DNA of 64,000 nucleotides. Source: CAYJFK01 sp964369475. Its GTDB lineage: Bacteria > Bacillota > Clostridia > Oscillospirales > Feifaniaceae. The notes beneath the pieces are model-generated. The model was not told the DNA's origin. It did no database searches and saw only the letters and a list, made by a program, of their open reading frames with translations. The stretch is taken from the NCBI GenBank assembly GCA_964369475.1, contig CAYJFK010000006.1, forward strand, positions 1-64,000, in the 5' to 3' direction. The translations under genes were made by a program, and so were the position numbers. Shown in pieces: positions 59,935-64,000 of this stretch. Position 1 is the stretch's first letter. Each line of letters opens with the position of its first letter.

Positions 59935-60522
59935 GTGAAGACAGTGGCAATTGTACTCTTTAACGAGGTAGAAGTTCTCGACTTTGCAGGCCCTTTCGAA
60001 GTTTTTTCCCTCGCCGAAAAAGATGGGGAAAAGCTCTTTAACGTAGTAACGGTAACGGAAAACGGCGAGCGTATAACGGCAAGAAACGGCCTAAAGGTAA
60101 CGCCCGATTTTAGCTTTGAGAGCCTACCGAAAACAGATATCCTCATAGTCCCCGGCGGATACGGCGCAAGGGAGATAGAAATAAACAACCCTATCATGAT
60201 AGATTTTATAAGGGGCAGGAGCGAGAGCGTCGAGATAATGGCATCTGTCTGCACAGGCTCGTTTTTGCTCGCAAAAGCAGGTCTTACAAATGGGCTTGAG
60301 ATAACGACACATCACGCATCTTACGACAGGCTTGAAAGGGAGTATCCTCAGTCTAAAGTTATAAGAGATGTAAAATTTGTAGATCAGGGCGCAGTTATAA
60401 CCTCGGGTGGCATATCGGCAGGCATTAACATGTCCTTCCACCTATTAGAAAAGCTCTTTGGGGTAGATGTAGCACGACACACCGCAAAGATTATGGAATA
60501 TGATATAGAGTTCGGCGCATAG
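59935..60522 (+). CDS. DJ-1/PfpI-family protein
   Basis: 195 residues. VAIVLFNEVEVLDFAGPFEV start, nucleophile-elbow cysteine in MASVCTGSFLLAKAGL near residue 103, VPGGYGARE, and TSGGISAGINMSFHLL. Closest in type to isonitrile-hydratase/transcriptional-regulator-like members of the DJ-1 superfamily without an AraC domain. Start GTG at 59935 behind AAGGAGTG; the longer frame reads through the terminator. Substrate unknown. Confidence 0.88.
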   Translation: MKTVAIVLFNEVEVLDFAGPFEVFSLAEKDGEKLFNVVTVTENGERITARNGLKVTPDFSFESLPKTDILIVPGGYGAREIEINNPIMIDFIRGRSESVEIMASVCTGSFLLAKAGLTNGLEITTHHASYDRLEREYPQSKVIRDVKFVDQGAVITSGGISAGINMSFHLLEKLFGVDVARHTAKIMEYDIEFGA

Positions 60523-60547
60523 TGCGCCCAAATTTTAGGAGAAATCA

Positions 60548-61822
60548 ATGTTTATAGATAAAGCGAAAATCCATGTGCGAGGTGGCGACGGCGGAAATGG
60601 CGCAGTCTCATTTCGCAGAGAAAAATACGTGGCGGCAGGCGGCCCTGACGGTGGCGACGGCGGCAAGGGCGGCGACGTTGTCTTTGTGGTCGATGATCAT
60701 CTGTCGACACTGCTCGACTTTAAGTACAAGAGAAAATATATAGCCGACCGTGGCGATAACGGCGGCGGCAAGAACTGCTCGGGCAGAGGCGGCGAGAATT
60801 TAATTGTTAAGGTGCCGAGAGGTACTCTCTTAAAGGACGCCGAAACAGGCCTTGTTATCAAAGACATGTCGGACGGCGAGCCATTTGTTGCGGCCAAGGG
60901 TGGCAAGGGCGGCTTTGGCAACGCAAAGTTTGCAACTCCGACAAGACAAGCCCCTCACTTTGCCAAAAACGGCATGAAGGGCGAGTCGGGTGATATATTC
61001 ATGGAGCTAAAACTCCTTGCTGACGTTGGTCTACTCGGTTTCCCCAATGTCGGCAAGTCGACACTGCTGTCGGTAGTATCTGCCGCGCGTCCCAAGATTG
61101 CAAACTACCACTTCACAACGCTAACCCCACAGCTCGGCGTTATTAAAATAGATGTCGGCGTATCCTACGTTATGGCCGACATACCCGGACTTATCGAAGG
61201 TGCGGCAGAGGGCGAGGGACTTGGTCACGAATTCCTCCGCCACGTCGAGCGTTGCCGTATGCTCGTTCATCTTGTAGATGTAGCGGGCAGCGAGGACAGA
61301 GACCCTATTGAGGATTTCGAGAAGATCAACTACGAACTCGAAAAATTCTCACCCGAGCTTGCAAAGCGCCCGCAAATAGTCGCCGCAAACAAGAGCGATC
61401 TCGCCGAGGACGATACGGCATTCAACCGCCTAAAAGAGCACGTAGCAAAACTCGGCTACCCCTGCTACCCCATATCGGCCGCAACGACAGAAGGGGTTGA
61501 CACACTAATGGCCGAAGTCTGGACAATGCTTCAAGAACAACCTCCCGTAACGACATACGAGAGCGAGACGGTAATAGCCTCTGCAAGGGTCGGCAAGACC
61601 GAAAAAGAGACAATTATCACGGTCGAAAACGGCGTATATATCGTCGAGGGCGACTGGATATACAACCTCTTGGGCTCTGTCAACTTCTCAGACTGGGAGT
61701 CCCTCCAATACCTCCACCGTGTACTGCGTACTTCGGGAGTATACGAAATGCTCGAAGAAAAGGGCATACAAGAGCACGACACCGTCTCGATATACGGCGT
61801 GCAGTTTGACTATGTCAAGTAG
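60548..61822 (+). CDS. obgE: GTPase Obg
   Basis: Ribosome-associated GTPase for large-subunit assembly and, in sporulating bacteria, for stress and sporulation signalling. 424 residues: glycine-rich Obg fold (1-158; FRREKYVAAGGPDGGDGGKG), G domain (about 159-335) with GFPNVGKST, DIPGLIEGA and NKSD, and a C-terminal OCT domain (about 345-424). TTTTAGGAGAAATC precedes the ATG. The rplU-rpmA-obg order is widely conserved; here a DJ-1 gene is inserted. Confidence 0.98.
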   Translation: MFIDKAKIHVRGGDGGNGAVSFRREKYVAAGGPDGGDGGKGGDVVFVVDDHLSTLLDFKYKRKYIADRGDNGGGKNCSGRGGENLIVKVPRGTLLKDAETGLVIKDMSDGEPFVAAKGGKGGFGNAKFATPTRQAPHFAKNGMKGESGDIFMELKLLADVGLLGFPNVGKSTLLSVVSAARPKIANYHFTTLTPQLGVIKIDVGVSYVMADIPGLIEGAAEGEGLGHEFLRHVERCRMLVHLVDVAGSEDRDPIEDFEKINYELEKFSPELAKRPQIVAANKSDLAEDDTAFNRLKEHVAKLGYPCYPISAATTEGVDTLMAEVWTMLQEQPPVTTYESETVIASARVGKTEKETIITVENGVYIVEGDWIYNLLGSVNFSDWESLQYLHRVLRTSGVYEMLEEKGIQEHDTVSIYGVQFDYVK

Positions 61823-61965
61823 TCTACGTGAGAGATAGATAGAATAAAGCATAAAAAACTAATGAAAACACAGGTCGGTTTGAGGCGGGTTCGGATTATA
61901 TCGACCACCATAGCGGCACTATTTACGAAGGGGATAGTGCACAAATTATTGATTAAGGGGCTAAA

Positions 61966-62496
61966 ATGGAGGTTAACAAAAAGTTTTACTATGGTTGCAT
62001 TAAGACGATCTTTATATTCTCACTTCTCTTTGCAAGAAGTAGTTTGCTCATAGTTTTATCTGCAAGTGTGATAGCGGTAATCTTTATTAAGGTGCAGTTA
62101 AAGTCGGTAAGACTCGGCTTGTTGCCGACATATGCCGCACTTTGCGGAGTTGGTGCAGGGGCGTTTTCAGGACTTGTTGTAGGTAGATTTGCAGTTCCTA
62201 TCGTTGGTAATTTGCTAAGGGGAAAACCCCTTATGTATTCACATGAAGGAGACGTTATAACGCACGAGATAATAGCTCAAGACGGTTCTTCTATCTACGC
62301 AACGATACCTAATCAAGGCGGCGGTCAAGGTAGTGAACCGATGGGGGTTCTCGCCGCTATTGTACTTGCTATTCTCGCCTTTGTATTGTGGTGTAAGGCA
62401 AAAGAGATATTTGATGGGAAAATATATCCTGCCATGATTGCGGATTTTGAAAGCGAGCAGGAGGAAAATATAGATAGCAGTACGCAAAACATGTAA
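61966..62496 (+). CDS. Membrane protein with three to four helices, unknown function
   Basis: 176 residues. Hydrophobic segments at about 10-45, 50-75 and 128-145; between the last two lies a loop with EIIAQDGSSIYATIPNQGGG; acidic C-terminal tail (ESEQEENIDSS). No family recognised. The ATG at 61966 has GGGGCTAAA upstream. Single gene ended by the hairpin at 62504. Confidence 0.65.
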   Translation: MEVNKKFYYGCIKTIFIFSLLFARSSLLIVLSASVIAVIFIKVQLKSVRLGLLPTYAALCGVGAGAFSGLVVGRFAVPIVGNLLRGKPLMYSHEGDVITHEIIAQDGSSIYATIPNQGGGQGSEPMGVLAAIVLAILAFVLWCKAKEIFDGKIYPAMIADFESEQEENIDSSTQNM

Positions 62497-62503
62497 TGTG
62501 ACA

Positions 62504-62550
62504 AACTATAAACCGCCCTCAATGAAGATCATTAAGGGCGGTTTATAGTT
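62504..62550. terminator. Bidirectional terminator
   Basis: AACTATAAACCGCCCT and AGGGCGGTTTATAGTT, a perfect 16-bp stem, between the convergent genes at 61966 and 62582. Confidence 0.85.
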
Positions 62551-62581
62551 GTAGTTATTTCGAAATGTCCTTTATATCGGA

Positions 62582-64000
62582 TTACCCAAGGCCACCGTCT
62601 ATCGTGACGGTCTTAGTATCGGCATCCCACGTCACGGTAAAGCCCATAGTCTCTGCAAGGAAACGAACAGGAACCATTGTAGAGCCGCCTATAATCTGCG
62701 GAGGAACAGAGACGAGGGTATCTGTCATAATACCATAAGATAGATTTGTATTTACCTCGGCATAGGGGTCGCCTATCCACATGCGCATTTGGAGCATGTC
62801 GTTGTATATCGGGTTGTACATGTCAACACGCTTATCATCGGCATCCCACGTTACGACAAGCCCTAAAGCCTCGGCTATCTGGCGCACAGGGGCTAAGGTC
62901 GAGCCGTCTACAATAACAGGGGGAGCAGGTGTGTGTACCTTCATGCCGTTTACAACGAGTGTAATAGGAAGATTTATATATGCATTTTTCTCTGCCTCTG
63001 CCTTTTGCTCTGCCGCTATGCGAGCCGCTTCCTCAGCCGCTGCTCTGCGCTCTTTTTCAAGGTCGATTTGTTGACCTAATAGGTCGGATGCATCTGTCAA
63101 AATATCAAAGGGCGACTTACCTGCAAGAACGGCCTCTATATAAAACTCTGCCGAGATATCGGTCTCGCCGTCGGCAATGGCATAGACACCGTAACCGGAG
63201 CCCGTTATCGCAAGGTCAAACTCCTCTTGATCATAGTGAACGAGCGGCGCATCTTTCTCCGACTTTATCGAAGCAAGAGCCGGAAAAGCCGAATTAGGAG
63301 CAACACGCACGACATACATGCCCCTATCAAGCGTTAGCCCAACACCTGTTGCGCCGACAAGCTGGTCATAGTCCGACGATGGGAAGGGATCATTTGCAGG
63401 GGAGTTGTAAAGCTTTGCTGGATATGTTCCGACAGTCTCTGTCCCTGTAAGGGAAGTATGGCGGAGCACTTCAATCGTGAGATTCTCGGGAATGTCGACC
63501 GATGCTCTACCGTAGCCATACCCTCTGCTGTGCCCCTCACCTGTGTAGAATGTCGTAAAAATAATGTCCTCAAATGTCACGCTCTCGCTGACATATAAAA
63601 GTGCTTTGTACTCCTCTTTTTGGTGGTTGATGTTTCCTATATCACCTCTGAAGAAGTACCCCTCCTCGCTGTCAAAAAGAACAGAATTAGATGTATAAGA
63701 AATAGTCCCAAGCCCAACATCGGGGGGAGCATTTAGGAAGTTTATCATGCTATCTCGTACAAAACTTCCGCTTGTGCTACCTGTAAGCTCGACATAGTAG
63801 TCACCCTCGTCCACACGGTCGGCATCGAATGTTACGTATAAATAGTAAAAACCTGCATCTATGTCACGGTCGATATCAAATACAATCTCGTTTAGATCGC
63901 CGTGAGAGTTGATTGCAGAAAAATCCCCATCATAAATCCTCTCGTTGACCGATGGGCTAACCATGGTGTCCTCGTCACGTTCCTCAGGATCCCATTTATA
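62582..64000 (-). CDS. Exported protein with copper-amine-oxidase N-type domain, 5' end outside window
   Basis: At least 472 residues; the frame stays open to the window edge (in-frame codons continue before the ATG at 63964), so the N-terminus is missing. Beta-rich region (first 270 residues), a short alanine/glutamate-rich helix (LEKERRAAAEEAARIAAEQK) and a C-terminal pair of copper amine oxidase N1 repeats: ITLVVNGMKVHTPAPPVIVD, STLAPVRQIAEALG, then STMVPVRFLAETMGFTVTWD. In Bacillota these modules are common in cell-surface proteins. Function unknown. Confidence 0.85.
   Translation of the reverse strand, partial: YKWDPEERDEDTMVSPSVNERIYDGDFSAINSHGDLNEIVFDIDRDIDAGFYYLYVTFDADRVDEGDYYVELTGSTSGSFVRDSMINFLNAPPDVGLGTISYTSNSVLFDSEEGYFFRGDIGNINHQKEEYKALLYVSESVTFEDIIFTTFYTGEGHSRGYGYGRASVDIPENLTIEVLRHTSLTGTETVGTYPAKLYNSPANDPFPSSDYDQLVGATGVGLTLDRGMYVVRVAPNSAFPALASIKSEKDAPLVHYDQEEFDLAITGSGYGVYAIADGETDISAEFYIEAVLAGKSPFDILTDASDLLGQQIDLEKERRAAAEEAARIAAEQKAEAEKNAYINLPITLVVNGMKVHTPAPPVIVDGSTLAPVRQIAEALGLVVTWDADDKRVDMYNPIYNDMLQMRMWIGDPYAEVNTNLSYGIMTDTLVSVPPQIIGGSTMVPVRFLAETMGFTVTWDADTKTVTIDGGLG

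Noticed and set aside
62582..63964. Complete gene starting at the ATG 63964
   Set aside because: The frame remains open to the last base of the window, so this ATG is probably internal.

Overview
The window reads as a chromosomal segment of an anaerobic, spore-forming member of the Bacillota, most likely class Clostridia. The evidence is the spoIIAA-spoIIAB-sigF operon, a CwlJ/GerQ-type germination pair, a SpoVB-like flippase, SLH surface proteins, a T-box on valS, GlyQS-type glycyl-tRNA synthetase, Mini-RNase III and a chemoreceptor. Promoters are mostly classical TTGACA-17-TATAAT and many genes start with GTG or TTG. Ten Ns and two stretches of G/C homopolymer show that this is a draft assembly. 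No rRNA, tRNA, CRISPR array or autonomous transposon was seen.

Layout. 0.1-4 kb: glyS-DUF3048-gltX operon (minus). 4.3-6.6 kb: membrane c-di-GMP phosphodiesterase. 7-10.3 kb: TPP-riboswitch-controlled thiW, then pgsA-cysS-mrnC. 10.5-13.6 kb: germination pair and small membrane proteins, one broken at an A8 run. 13.8-20 kb: T-box-valS-folC, then spoIIAA-spoIIAB-sigF. 20.4-24.7 kb: rnr, an SGNH protein and proS. 24.9-33 kb: a second EAL protein, an SLH protein, an aminotransferase and a chemoreceptor. 33.3-37.9 kb: an autoregulated XRE/membrane-protein pair, SpoVB-like flippase and an EF-G paralogue. 38.3-39.9 kb: class M sirtuin with zinc macrodomain. 40.2-43.7 kb: class III aminotransferase, YkvI-type permease and a flavin/ferredoxin protein. 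43.7-44.9 kb: remains of three genes. 45.1-49.2 kb: a giant FIST-EAL-Cache-GGDEF protein. 49.3-50.6 kb: a small acidic peptide plus radical SAM/SPASM enzyme, a candidate RiPP locus. 51-54.2 kb: small proteins, a second SLH protein and a patatin. 54.3-59.0 kb: a tight six-gene operon led by an Rrf2 regulator. 59.2-62.5 kb: rplU-rpmA, a DJ-1 protein, obgE. The window ends inside a copper-amine-oxidase-N-domain protein.

Three things stand out. First, the gene for a 58-residue peptide, with its own promoter, precedes a radical SAM/SPASM maturase by 12 bases; the peptide carries two copies of a DAGxHxD-(E/N)-(Y/W) module and no cysteine, and fits no precursor class I can name. Second, a GC-rich intergenic repeat of about 123-162 bp occurs about ten times, always just 3' of genes, and at most sites it is flanked by two copies of that site's own terminator hairpin, as if it inserts at terminators and duplicates them. 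Third, the window is rich in c-di-GMP signalling: two paralogous phosphodiesterases with worn-out GGDEF domains and one 1346-residue protein with both activities on one chain.

Most housekeeping assignments rest on clear family motifs. Substrates of the aminotransferases, the permease, the decarboxylase and the SGNH protein cannot be read from sequence alone.
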